From NCBI GenBank assembly GCA_002897115.2, contig BCIH01000001.1, positions 1,381,897 through 1,445,896 on the forward strand: a stretch of 64,000 nucleotides of DNA, in the 5' to 3' direction. Source of the stretch: Prototheca cutis (lineage: Eukaryota > Chlorophyta > Trebouxiophyceae > Chlorellales > Chlorellaceae). The notes below the pieces were generated by a model. It saw only the letters and a program-made list of their open reading frames with translations, did not search any database and had not been told where the DNA came from. This document shows positions 22,882 to 34,300 of the stretch, piece after piece. How positions within the stretch are numbered: the first letter of the stretch is position 1; each line of letters opens with the position of its first letter. The position numbers were made by a program, and so were the translations under genes.

Positions 22882-25800
22882 GGTGCTGCCTCGGGGGACG
22901 CCTTTGATGCCTCGGCCTACTCCTTTTTTGGTGGAGGCGGGGACCTTGATGGAGGGCTGGATGAGGAGCTAGAGGTGCGCCTTGGCGGTGGTGGGAGCAG
23001 GGGGTGACTGGCCTGCTGGCTGGCTGGAGCTGTCGGCTGTGTTGCGGGGCGTGAATCGTCTGGCTGCTGAGCCATGGAAAGAACAATCCAAATTGATCAC
23101 CACAGGTGGGCCTGGAGGCCCCGCCGGCGGAGGAGGAAGTACTGGAAGGCGGCATCGACTACATGGATGCTGCGTTTGAGGAGGATGGGGATGATGAGGA
23201 TTTGTCCATGGCGGCGCTCATCAGCGGCACAGACGGTCGGGGCCTGGCTCCGCCGGCGCCGCCGCCCATCCCCTCTGCAGAGCTTACCGCTGGTGGCGGC
23301 GGTTTGGGTGCCGCAGAGGCCGACGGCCTGCTTGCACCTTCCAAGCCGTCTGGCAGCATCGCGCTCGGCGGGCTCTTGACGGCCGGGTCGGGCTTCTACG
23401 CGCCCTCACCACCAGGCAGGACCTATGGCGGCCGCCCCGTGATCGGGGCTGACCTGGGGACCTTTGGCACGCCGCCGCTCGGCGGACTGCCTTCGGAGCC
23501 CGACAGCCTGTCGCGCCTTGGCAGGCCAGAACGGGCACTGCCCGTGGCGCTGCCGGGAGCCGCGGCGTCTGCTTACCCCGGATACGGCCAGCCGCCGCAG
23601 CCTCAGCTGTACCCACCTGCGCCAGCGGTGAGCAGGGAGCCCGGGGGGTTGTAGTAGCGGTTTCTACAACGGGTGTTGTGATGCCTCAAAGCGATATGCT
23701 GCAGGGCCCTTGATGACGACGAACGATGCAGTCATGCCCAAGGCTGATGCGTAACCTAGGTTGCCTGGATGGAAATTTTTTCCTTTCCTCGTAGATATGG
23801 TCTGTATGTCACAGCAAACCACCACTGGTACTGCAGGGTCTGTCGGCAAGCCAGCTGGAGGCGGCACTGCTCGCGCGGTCGGCACCTCTGCCGCCGGTGC
23901 AGATGCCACCCCAGGCACAGATGCCACCGCAGATGCACCAGGGCCACAGCGCGCCCGGGATCATGCTGGGGCCAGTGCGAAGTGGGACCAGGCCCCAGGG
24001 GGCCCCAGGCCTTGGATCAGCCCCGACACTGGGACCTCCGGGCCGTGCGCCGGCGCCGCAGTTTCCGCACGGCGTTTCGACCGCGCCTGGGGGAATCATG
24101 GCCCCGCCAGCGGGTCCAGAGACTGCGGGTCTTCTTCCGCCCGGTCCTGGGATGCCGGCCCAGGCGGCGGTGCCTCCATCTGCTGCAGGCGTCCCACAGG
24201 CCCGCCGGACTCCAGGCGTCGCAGGGCCTGCCGGCTGGGTCGGGCCGCCTGGGCCCCGGGCCGGTGGCCCACCAGCGGCTTTGGACCAGCAGGATTTCCC
24301 GGCTCTGGGCACGGAGCGCCCTGCAGGGCCGCCACGCGCGCAGGGCCAGCCTGACCGGCCGACGGGGATGATGCACCCAGAGCACCGGCGCCCGCACCAG
24401 CAGCCGCCGCAACGCCGTGGCATTGGCGACCGCCTGCATGGGCTCTCGCTCGCTGACAGGTCCGTGGATGTTGTTGGAAGAAGGATGGCAATTCGACTGC
24501 TGCTGAATCCGCCGGGTGTCTGGGAAATGGCTTGATAGCACATGGTTACGGACCGACTTTGAATCGTCTGCGTCGCACCCATTGCAGCATCGTCTGCGGA
24601 TGGATGACCCCAGAACCCAAACTCACATCACATCCCTTTGCATCCTTCCCTCCCTCCTTTCCAGGCTACCGGCGCCCGGGGCTCACGGCCGAACCCGCAC
24701 GGTGCGGCGCGACAGCGTCTACATGAGTGCGGACGAGATCGACGGGATCCTGTATTCGCAGATGCGCGGGCTGCAGCAAGGCCCGCCCTACGTCGAGGAC
24801 TACTACTACCAGGGTTTTGTGTACAAGTACTACAACCGCCGCAACCGCGCATCCTTTGCGCCCGAGACCGGTACGTTGGCTTGCTTGTGTGGCGGGGGGN
24901 GGGNGGGGNGGGGACAGGACGGACAGGTGCTTGGCGGCATTGGGAGGGGCAAAGTCCAGGCAGCCCTGAAAGAGCACCAGGCCCTCTCACGCACATGCAC
25001 GATACCAAGTAAACTGGCATAAACATTNAAAACACCCGTTAAAAAACCCACCATTGCACAATCCACAGTGCGTGAGCTGGCGCCGACGGAAAAGGCCGGC
25101 GCGGGTGAGGTCGAGTTTGTGCACTTGGAGGGTCTGGGCCGCGTGCCCTTCTCCAACATCCGAAGGCCGCGGCCGCTGATGGAGCAGACGACGACCGGTT
25201 CTGGGCCTGCTGGCGAGGANGGAGCCGTCCCCGATCAGGAGGAAAAGGAGAACGACGGCGGCAATGCACAGGGCCCCCGGCGGCGGTTGGGCGACGAGCC
25301 GGCCTTGGCGGCCCGCATCATGATCGAGGACTGCTCGGCGCTTGTGCTGGATGTTCTGGATATCGATGCCATCTTTGTCGCGGGCGCGGGTCGCACGGTG
25401 CCGGACGAAGACGCGCTGCGGGCACGCCGCGGCTTGCTCCTCGATGGCCTTGCCGCGTCCCTCCGCCTGGCGGCGAGTCCTGACGGCGCTGGTGCAGACG
25501 GCTCAACCGTCACTGCCGCGGTCAACACGGATCCGGTGTTCCGGCGNCTGATGGCGCTGCCAAAGGGCCGGACGCTCGCGGCACGTGCGCTGCGCGTGAC
25601 CTTCCCCCCCGCCGACGAGCGCGTAAGGCCTCAGCCCCGGCCGCGCAGCACGGCAAACCTGCGCCTTCTCTGGGCCGTCCTGCGTGGAGCGCACGTCCTG
25701 TTTGACGTCGGCAGTTCTGGTGATGAGGGTGCCGTCGCCGCGCAGCAGTCGGCGTCGGAACTGGTAGCGTCTTCGGCNCGCGTGGCCGCAGCGGCAGCTG

Positions 25801-26189
25801 GCGTCGTGTCGGCGCTGCCTTCTGCATCGGACGTCGCGGGCGCCGCTGCCGCGCTGGCCGGGGGCATGGACGCGGGCAAGCTGCCGCCGCTGACCGCACG
25901 GCCCAAGGACGCTGCCACGCCTGATGGTGCGCCGCTGCCGCCGCTGCCTTGGCTCGCAGACGTGATCGTCGCGCTGGCCCGCCGCGCGCGGGAGCTGCGG
26001 CTGCTGGAAGACAATGAGGAAATTGAGGAGGGGGAGCTGGAGCGCGCCGCCCCGGAACCCGAGCCCGAGCTCGCAGCGGCAAAGGACGTCTGGCGCAGGG
26101 CCGCGGCAGCGTTGGCCGCCGCACTCGCGACACAGCGCGAGGGTATGCCGGCCAACCTGGTCCAGGCCATCGGCCCCCTGCTGCCCTGA
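22882..26189 (+). CDS. PAT1: PAT1-family P-body mRNA decay factor (5' end not resolved)
   Basis: Visible exons are 22882-22974, 23106-23627, 23837-24459, 24665-24870 and 25069-26189, all in phase, giving about 850 residues plus a missing first exon (an in-frame TGA lies just upstream of exon 1). FDASAYSFFGGG is the conserved N-terminal motif that binds the DEAD-box helicase DDX6/Dhh1. A long Pro/Gly-rich disordered region follows. YMSADEIDGILYSQMRG and PYVEDYYYQGF, then LGRVPFSNIRRPRPL and ARIMIEDCSALVLDV, are the Pat1 mid region and the start of the C-terminal alpha-helical domain that contacts Lsm1-7 and Dcp2. PAT1 promotes decapping and P-body assembly. Poly-Ala and Pro stretches interrupt the C-terminal domain. 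TGTAA lies 190 nt after the stop. Confidence 0.88.
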
Positions 26190-26826
26190 ATGGTTCGCTT
26201 ACACCAGGATCAGAGTGCCAGGGATGGGGTGGATTGAACCAACACCCTCCCCCAGGGAAACCCAGAGCGTGGAGACTGGCATCCCATCCCACACCCCAAA
26301 ATAGTCCCCCGACCAATGCTGGTTGCTTGACACGTGGATGCAAAACTGATGACAATTTTTGTTTCGCTTTCAGAGTTGTAATCACGTTCATGCTCTGCTT
26401 TGGTGGAGTATGGGGAGGGTATTTTCCAAAAGGCAAGACATATACTCAGCTGTCCACTGACTCCGTCCGTCACGTCCCGACACGCTCGCTGGCCCAGCCG
26501 GAAGGTGCTGCTGCTCGGGCAATTCCCCACCCCTNCAATGAATTTCCAGGGGCGAGATCATCGCCAGAGCATTGGTTACGCTCAACAGATTGCGATCGTC
26601 TGAGCGGATCATGCGCTGTAGGACAATTCAGTCCTGGGAGACCCTCCCGGAAGAAAGCGGGGCTGGCGTCAAATTTTCCGAGGAAAATGTCGCTCTGTTT
26701 CAAACAGGGCTGGCTGCGTTCAAAGTGCCCCCTGGCGCACACGCAACCATACCATTTGCTCGCTGGCTTCTGCATTGCAAAGGAAGAAGTCCTGTCTGGT
26801 ATTCTCTGTGCTCTAGCTTCTGGACA
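26190..26826. other. Intergenic region PAT1 to centrin
   Basis: These 637 bp contain the PAT1 3' UTR and the centrin promoter. No gene or recognisable element other than the PAT1 poly(A) signal is visible. Confidence 0.4.
26377..26381 (+). terminator. TGTAA poly(A) signal of PAT1
   Basis: TGTAA on the coding strand, 188 nt after the PAT1 stop codon. Confidence 0.5.
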
Positions 26827-27959
26827 ATGGTGAGCGGGCGAGGGGATTGTGGGGGCCTGTGGCTCGATGAAGAGCTGCCCTTTGGCTCTCGGTCCACGTT
26901 CCCGAGGCATGATTACCACTCGACGGNGTCCGCATGTTCACAAATGCTCCACTCCCGTTGTCTGTCCAGGCGACTGGGCTGACGGCACAGAGCTACAGGC
27001 GGGCTGTCACGACGGCGCGGAGGGATCGCAAGGCCGGGCCCCGCGTGGGCCTGACCGAGGAGCAGCGCCAGGAGATCAGGTAGGAGGCGATTTGGAGCTT
27101 CACTGTGTGACGGGTTCTGAGATCAACGCGGAGAAAGGCACAAGGGGCATGCCTCATCTGTCCGTGCCCTCCACGTTACAGGGAGGCTTTTGATCTGTTT
27201 GACACGGACGGGTCTGGCACGATCGACGTCCGCGAACTCAAGGTCCGGCTGCCTTGCTGAGCGATCTTGTTTGGTTGGTTTTGGAAGGTGACGAATGCCA
27301 GTGTCTATGTGCGGGGCTGGCCGGGATGTGCTCTGGGAGGAAGCTAGACAGCAGTGCACACACAGGCACCGGGTTGGGAGCCTGAGCACCCAGCCATGGT
27401 TTCACATCTCTGTACAAACCCCCTCGTGTACAGGTTGCCATGCGTGCACTGGGTTTTGAGCCCAAGAAAGAGGAAGTGAAGAAGCTGATTGCGGACTTTG
27501 ACAAGGACGGCTCTGGCCTGATTGAGTACGACGACTTTCTGGCGGTCATGACCACCAAGATGGGCGAACGCGACAGCAAGGAGGAGATCCTCAAGGCCTT
27601 CCGCCTGTTTGATGACGACGAGACGGGCAAGATCTCCTTCAAAAACCTCAAGCGGGTTGCAAAGGAGCTCGGCGAGAACATCACAGGTTCGTGTGCGGGT
27701 TTTATTTGTGCGTGGGTGGGTGGGTGGGTGGGGGGGGGGCTGTAGGCATGTAGCACAATGAGGAGACGACGCTGGCTAGGAACCGTGCTCACTCATTACC
27801 ACTCACCCATGCTTACCACTCCACCCACTCACCCCCAAAATGAGCCAACAAACAGATGAGGAGTTGCAAGAGATGATTGACGAGGCAGACCGGGACGGCG
27901 ATGGCGAGGTCAATGAGGAGGAGTTTATTCGGATCATGAAGAAGACGTCGCTGTTCTGA
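26827..27959 (+). CDS. Centrin (caltractin), basal body/centrosome EF-hand protein
   Basis: Exons 26827-26829, 26970-27079, 27182-27242, 27434-27686 and 27856-27959 give 176 residues; every phase fits. After a short basic N-terminus ([14 protein letters not shown]) come four EF-hands. Loop 1 is [12 protein letters not shown] and loop 2 is [12 protein letters not shown], with Asp rather than Glu at position 12. Loop 3 is [12 protein letters not shown] and loop 4 is [12 protein letters not shown]. The family ends KKTSLF exactly as green algal centrins do, and [15 protein letters not shown] is diagnostic against calmodulin. Centrin builds contractile fibres at basal bodies and also acts with XPC and mRNA-export complexes. 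The first coding exon is the ATG alone, before a GTGAGC donor. Intron 4 carries a GGGT microsatellite. Confidence 0.97.
27711..27740. repeat. (GGGT)n microsatellite in centrin intron 4
   Basis: Several GGGT units pass into a short G run just inside intron 4 of the centrin gene. Confidence 0.8.
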
Positions 27960-28346
27960 GCGTTTCAACGAGCTGTGTCGTCTGAAAAAACAGTCCCTGT
28001 AGTACTATGTTGTTCTGTCCCGGGCGCGTGCCTCCATCGTTCATCGCTGCACTTTTCCCTTTCGATTTCGACAACCTCGACGAGGGGGAGAAGAAGGGAC
28101 GAGGCATGTGCTGATCGGCAGTTGAGTCTGCTTCCATCATCTTTCCGTTCTAAACAAGCGCCACCCTGGCCCGATAGATAAAGCCTCCCAAAACCGTGAT
28201 ACAGAAGTGCCCTGGCACTGCACCGGCGACTGGGTCGTTCAGAGTCCACAAAAGCCCTTGCACAGGCGTCATCGCATGACAACAACACATTGGTTGTTGC
28301 ATGCTCGATCAGCGTCGATCAGTCGGTGCCCAACAATACATGACCA
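27960..28346. other. Convergent 3' spacer between centrin and the giant coiled-coil gene
   Basis: These 387 bp hold two facing 3' UTRs. I see no TGTAA in the expected position for either gene and no other feature. Confidence 0.4.
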
Positions 28347-31300
28347 TCAGGCAAACAGGTCGTCGTCACCCCAGCCGGAGGTGGTCTGCTGCTCCCCAAA
28401 AGGGCCCGCAGAACCGGGCTTGCCGTCCAGTGCGACATCTTCGAAGAACGTCGAGCCGTCGTCATTGCGCCCTGCCACGCTGGCGCCCCAGTCAAACAGC
28501 GGCTGCGCCGCCGAGTCTTCGCCAAATGGTGGTGCAGCATTGCTGTGCTGCCAGGGCTCACTGGTCGCGGGCTCGTGCTTGTCGGGGGACATCGCCGCCA
28601 GCNCGTTGTCATAGGTGGTCAAGTATTCAGGCTGGCCGGGCTGTTGGGGTTGGTCGTCGTCAGCAGGATAGGGGATCTGGTATGCTCTGGTTGGCTGATC
28701 ACCAGCATTGTCAAGGAAGGACGACGCCAGCTCCAAGTCGGCCCATCCAGCGTCAGGCTTGGGAAAGGACACCGGCACCGTGGGAGAGGAAAACCCTTCT
28801 TCCGCGTGCGCTCCAGGCGTCACCACGCCCTCGCCAGTCGCTTGCTCCTGCTCTCGCTCAGGCTCTTGCCAGGGCTCGGGGGGGCCAGCCGGCAGCCAGG
28901 TGCCACCGGCAGTCTCGTCAGGCCCGGCATCCTCAAACCAGCCCTCCTCGTCACCCCAAGCCGTCTTCCTCCTGCCAAAGGGAATGGCCTGGTCCTCGGC
29001 AGGCTCCGCAGCCGACCACGAGGGTTCAGGCTCCGGGATTGCTGCCGCTTGAACTGGTGGCGCCGTCTCAGTGCCCGGCTGCTCGTTTGCCTGCGGTGCC
29101 CACTCCTGAGCCGGCCTCTCGTCAAGCTTGGCGGGAACTTCGGGCGCCACTTCAGCCGCTGCGTCGGCAGCTTCAGCTTCCTCGTCCGGGTATGCACCCG
29201 CATCGCTCGCCGCATCTGCCACGGGCACGACACCATGTTCCGGCTGCGCCTCCTCTTGTTGTGCAAAAGGCGCAGCATGATCCGTCGCAGTCTCGTGGGT
29301 GTCGGCGGCGGCGGCAGCACCGTCCCAGCCAGCTTGCTCCTCCTCTTCCCAGCCAGCTTGCTCCTCCTCTTCCCAGCCAGCTTGCTCCTCCTCTTCCCAG
29401 CCAGCCTCAGGGTTGTCAGCACCCGCTGCCCAGCCGTCCAGTGGTTGGTCGGCATCGCCTGCTTCCACAGTGACATCCTCATCACCCTCACCCTCACCAG
29501 CGAGTTTTTCTTCGATGCCGACTGCATCAACGCCGGCGTCATTGTCGCCCCAGCCAGCTTCTTCCTCGACAGCGGCAAGACGCTGTTCCACCCAGGCCGG
29601 ATCAACGCCCGCGGCCACGAGCGCAGCCACGAGCGCCACCACCTTGGCCTCCTCCTGGCCCAGCGACATCAGGCAATCATTCAGCTGCTCCTCCAGCTCT
29701 GCAGCATCTGAGGTTGCTGCGTGCTGCGGAGCATGGGCTGTAGTTGCCTCGGCCTGTGCGAGGGCTGCCTGAGACTCCGCGAGGGCCGCTTGAGCCTCCG
29801 CAAATGCTGCTTGAGCCTCCGCAAGCCTTCCCTCCACCTCCAAAGCCCGGCGCTCGGCGGCAGACTTCGCATCGGCCGCAGCGCCCAGTTCGGCAACGGC
29901 ACCCTCAGCCATGGCCATGGCCTCCGTGGCCTGAGCCTCTGCCTCCGCCAGCTGCTCGCGCAACNGCGCCAGCTCAGCACCAGCTGGCACGCCCTCCGAG
30001 TTTGCAACCGCCAGCGACTCTTGCGCCGCTCTCAACTGACTGCGCAGCTCCTCGGCCTGATGATCCGCGTCGTTGGCCCGCGCCGTTTCAGCAGCCAAGC
30101 GCTCGGTGTCGGCGGCCCGAGCCCGCTTCAGTTTGGCCACGAGGACCTTGGCGCGCTTGGTTTCCTCGGCCTGCGCTGCAGCGGCCGCTTCTTCGCGCTC
30201 CGCGCCGGCGGCCAGTTCGGCACGCAGGGACTCGAGCACTGCGTGCAGATCGGCACGCTCCGCCGCCGCGCTTTCCAGCTGCTCTTGCAGAGCTGCGAGT
30301 TGGGTGTGGGCCTGGGAAGCGTCATTCACCTCCGCGGCCTGGGCAGCGACGACGCNGTGCTCGGCTTCGACGGCGCGGTGCTCGGCTTCGATGGCGCGGT
30401 GCGCGGCTTGCTCGGCGAGCTTTTCAGCATCCAAAGCTCTTGCCTCGGCCGCAGCAGCCCTCTGCTCTGCTTCTGCAGCGCGCAATGTAGTGGCCTCGAT
30501 CTCGCTCTGTGCCTCCTGCAGTTCGTCTCGCATCGCCTGGCTTGCCTCCCTTTCACTATCAAGCACGCGTTCGCCTTCTTCCAGGGCCTCCTGCATTTCC
30601 AGCACCTGCGCCCGGAGTGCCTGTGCCTGGTGTTGCGTGGCCGTCAGACGCTCGGCGTCCTGCTCTTCAAGGGCAGCTAGCCTCGACTCCAACTCAGCGG
30701 CGCGAGCTTCGGCGGCCTCGGCCGCCGCACGGGCAGACGCCAGCTCGGCTGCGGCTGTTGTTGAGGCTGCTGTGGCAGCAGCTTCAGCCTTTTCGGTGGC
30801 TGCCGCAGCAGCAGCTTCAGCTGCCGCAAGTCGCTGCTCGAGCTGGGCCGTATGCGCCTCGGTCACCGAAGCAGAACCCTCCAGCTGCTCCCGCAGCTGC
30901 TCGACGGCTTCCGCTGCCTGACGCGCAGCCTCCTGTAGGATTTGGAGTTGAATGAGCAGGGAAGGGCGTCAGGCTGGGCAGAGGGCTAGACAGGCAATCA
31001 ATACAACATCCATGCAGTAGAATAGGCCAACAAGCTTCCGTCCACCCATGCACACACCGTCTTCTCCTCCAGCAGGTCCATGAGTTTGAGGTTCTCGCTG
31101 TCCAGGTCCTCCAGCTCCTGGGGGCCAATTCAGCACAAGGGGATTTGTGCGTCGTCCAGTTGGGAGCGCGTGGAGAGCATGCATGCACACCACAAGCCTG
31201 CCCAATAAAAAGGAGCATTACCTGTGCATGTTCGGCCTTGACCTTTGCGAGCTCTTCCGCATGCGCCGCTGACACTGACTCCTGGGTTGGGGGTTGATGG

Positions 31301-34300
31301 AAAGCAAGCATTGTTTAGAGCTGGGGGAGGGGCTTTCTGGTGGCCAAGCATCAACCCCCCAAGAGTGCCCAGTTCATCCAACCACGCTNGCCGGCAGGGG
31401 TCGTTCCCGTCGGCATGGAATGGCGTCTGCTGCATGATCAAACGACGTCATGGCTCCTCAGGAAAGAGAGGAAATGTGCCACACCCTTTACACACCTGCA
31501 CCTCGCGCGCCGCCTCGAGCTGTGCCCTGAGCGCCTCCAGCTCNGCATCCCTGGACAGGTGTGGGTGGCAGGCTGGGTTTGGGCTCGCTCAGGACAAGAA
31601 GAAGCAAGAGCCAACTGAGCGTCCCAGGAACGACCACCAGTGCAGCAATCACAACCAGTCAGTCGTCACGGCACACATCATCAGCATCGTTCATCCAGAA
31701 ACCCGCAGATCGGCGGATCGATCAACCAGGCATGCCTACCTCGCCGCCAGGGCCTCAGCAACTGCCGCGGCTTCATGAGCCTCTGCATTCCCCTCCCTCG
31801 CTGCGGACTCGAGATCTTTCTCCAGCTGCGCCGCACGCTCCTGGGCGGCGGTCTGCGCGGCACCCAGTGCCTGGATCTTCTTCCTGGCCAGGCCAAACTT
31901 GCGCTGGAGATCCTCGACCCGGGTTTTCAGGGACGAGGCTTCCTCCCGCGCCTCCTGAGCCTCACGCTCGGCGGCGTCGGCCGCGTCCCGCGCCGCAGTA
32001 AGCGCGGCGGCCCCCGCGTCGGCGGCTTTCCGCAGTTCGGCCTCCCTCGCTTCGACTTCCTCCCGCATGCGGTCGCGCACATCACGCAGGGCTTCCTGCA
32101 CCCGCGCAGCGGCAGTTTCCTGCGCGCGCTGCACACGCGCAGAAGCCGTCTCGTGCGCGCGCTCCGCATCTTCTTCCGCGGCATCCAGTCGCTCCTGCAG
32201 GTGCTCGGCCTCTCGCCGTGCCCGTGCCAGCGCCGCCGCGCGGGAGCGCCGCTCTGATTCCAGCGCGGCACGCAGTTCCTCGCACCGCTCGCCCTCGGCT
32301 TCCAGCTCCCGTCGTGCATGTTCCAGTTCTGCCGAGATCTTTCGCGGACTCGCAAACGAAGCAGCTGCTGCCGCCCGCGCAGCCGAAGCCTCTGCCCGCT
32401 CCAGGGCCGCATCCCGCTCCGCAGCGGCAGACTCCGCCAGCTGGTGAGCNGCAGCGACCTCGGCCTCCAGTCGGTGACATGTTTTTTGAAGGTCAGACAG
32501 CTTGGCTGCTTGTGCTTTGATCACCGACGCTTCAGCAGCTTCTTGCGCCGCCTGCGCAGCCTCGCGCTCGGCTTGTTGCGCCGCCTGCGCAGCCTCGCGC
32601 TCGGCCTCCGCGATCGCCAACGCTGCCCGGAGGTTCTTGGCCTCAGACAGCACGGCCTCCAGGCGCTGCTCTCGCTCCTCGATCGCAGCCTGGAGCTCTG
32701 TGACGAGCATTGAGCCAGGCACAGAATGCTGGACGTCNAAGGAGGCAACTTTCATTTCCTCGTCTTCGGCCAGGGCCGGCTCCGTGAATTGCGCCACGGG
32801 TTCCCCATCCCACGGCTTCACTGCCTGCGGCGCCGCCAACGCATCATCCTCTGGCCCGTCGCCAGCGGCACCTTCCTCTTCGACGACAAAACCCTCGAAA
32901 GGTGGCGCAGTCTTGGGAAGGATGGGANACTGTGCAACTGGGCCGTCGACAGCTGAGACAACGCCATCCGGGNCCATCGCGTTGATACCAGAAACATCCT
33001 CCGCGAGCACAACCCCGGGCTTCTCTTCCATTGGCAGCGGCTCGGGCGCCGTGGGACTTGACACGTCCCACGGCAGGTGTCNCGTGGAGGGTACGATGGC
33101 AGTAAAGGCCTCCTGGTCAGCGCTGCTCTCTGTCGCAAATGCCGATGGCCGTGCCGTCGGGTGCCCGGCAGCACCAGCGGCTTGTTGTTGCTGCTGCTGC
33201 TCCTCGACCCGCGCTGCGTCGGGCATGCCGAGTGCCGGCGGGCTCCCGCTCTCGCCCTGGCCCTCGCCCCCGGGCAGGTCCAGGTCCAAGCCACCGTCGT
33301 CCCAGCCCTCGCCCCAGCCTGCGTGGAGTGTGGCATGAGTAGATGCCTGTCAGGCGTGCGCAACTGGCGAGAAGACGGGTCAGTGGCGAGACCCATCGGG
33401 CAGCTGGTTGTCGGTCCCCATTTCCCTGGCTGCCTGTGTGCCCAGGACACAGCGGGTGCCCACAACTCCGNCCAACACCCCCAAACACACGCACACACCC
33501 AAAAACCAAAAGCATCATCTTCTTACCCCCATCGTCGACCGGAAACTTTTCCTCCGTGGCGGCAAAGCGGGGCGAGACGGCCGGGAGATTGGACGGCTCC
33601 TCTTCCGCNGCTTCAGCCATTGGCTCCTGGCTTGCCAGTCCGGTCACCGGTTCCACGCCGGGCAGTCCAAGGTCTGCCCGGCGCGACTCGGCAGCGGCTG
33701 CGTCATCGGCTTCCCGCCCGTCCTCCTCCTGCGCCTCCGACCCGCGGCTGGAAAGCGTCTCCGCATCAGACAGCCCTGCGGCGAGCATGTTGCCGCGGGC
33801 CCCGCCGTGCACCAGTGCCGACCGGGGCACGCCCAGCTCCGACGCCAGGCGGCCTGGGGACAAAGGCTGGGGTGCCCCTGCTTCGTGGCGGTATGGCTCC
33901 CCACTGGCATGCGGGTGAGACCCCAGGCCGCCGTCTGGTCTCGGCCAGCCATTGGCAGAACCCGAGGCTGGCAGCTGCCAGGGCAGCATGCCTGCCTTGT
34001 CGCCCTGGTCCCCACCGTCCGCGTGCCCTGCACGCTCAAAAGTGGCAGCTGGAGGTCGGCATATGGAGACAGCGGTTGATCACCAGCCGGGTTGGCATGC
34101 ATGCAACGTCAATCGCATATGGCTCCTGTCACTCAAAAATCCTTCTCATTTGCTCGGTCAGACGGCGGGAAAAACCTCGGCCCAATGTCCCCATAATTCC
34201 CCCCTTTCTCCAGTCAACCAACCATCACCCAAACCGCAGGGTCAGTCCAGAGACAATACCTGTGAACAGGTCGCGGATGGAGCCGCCGACACCGCTGACA

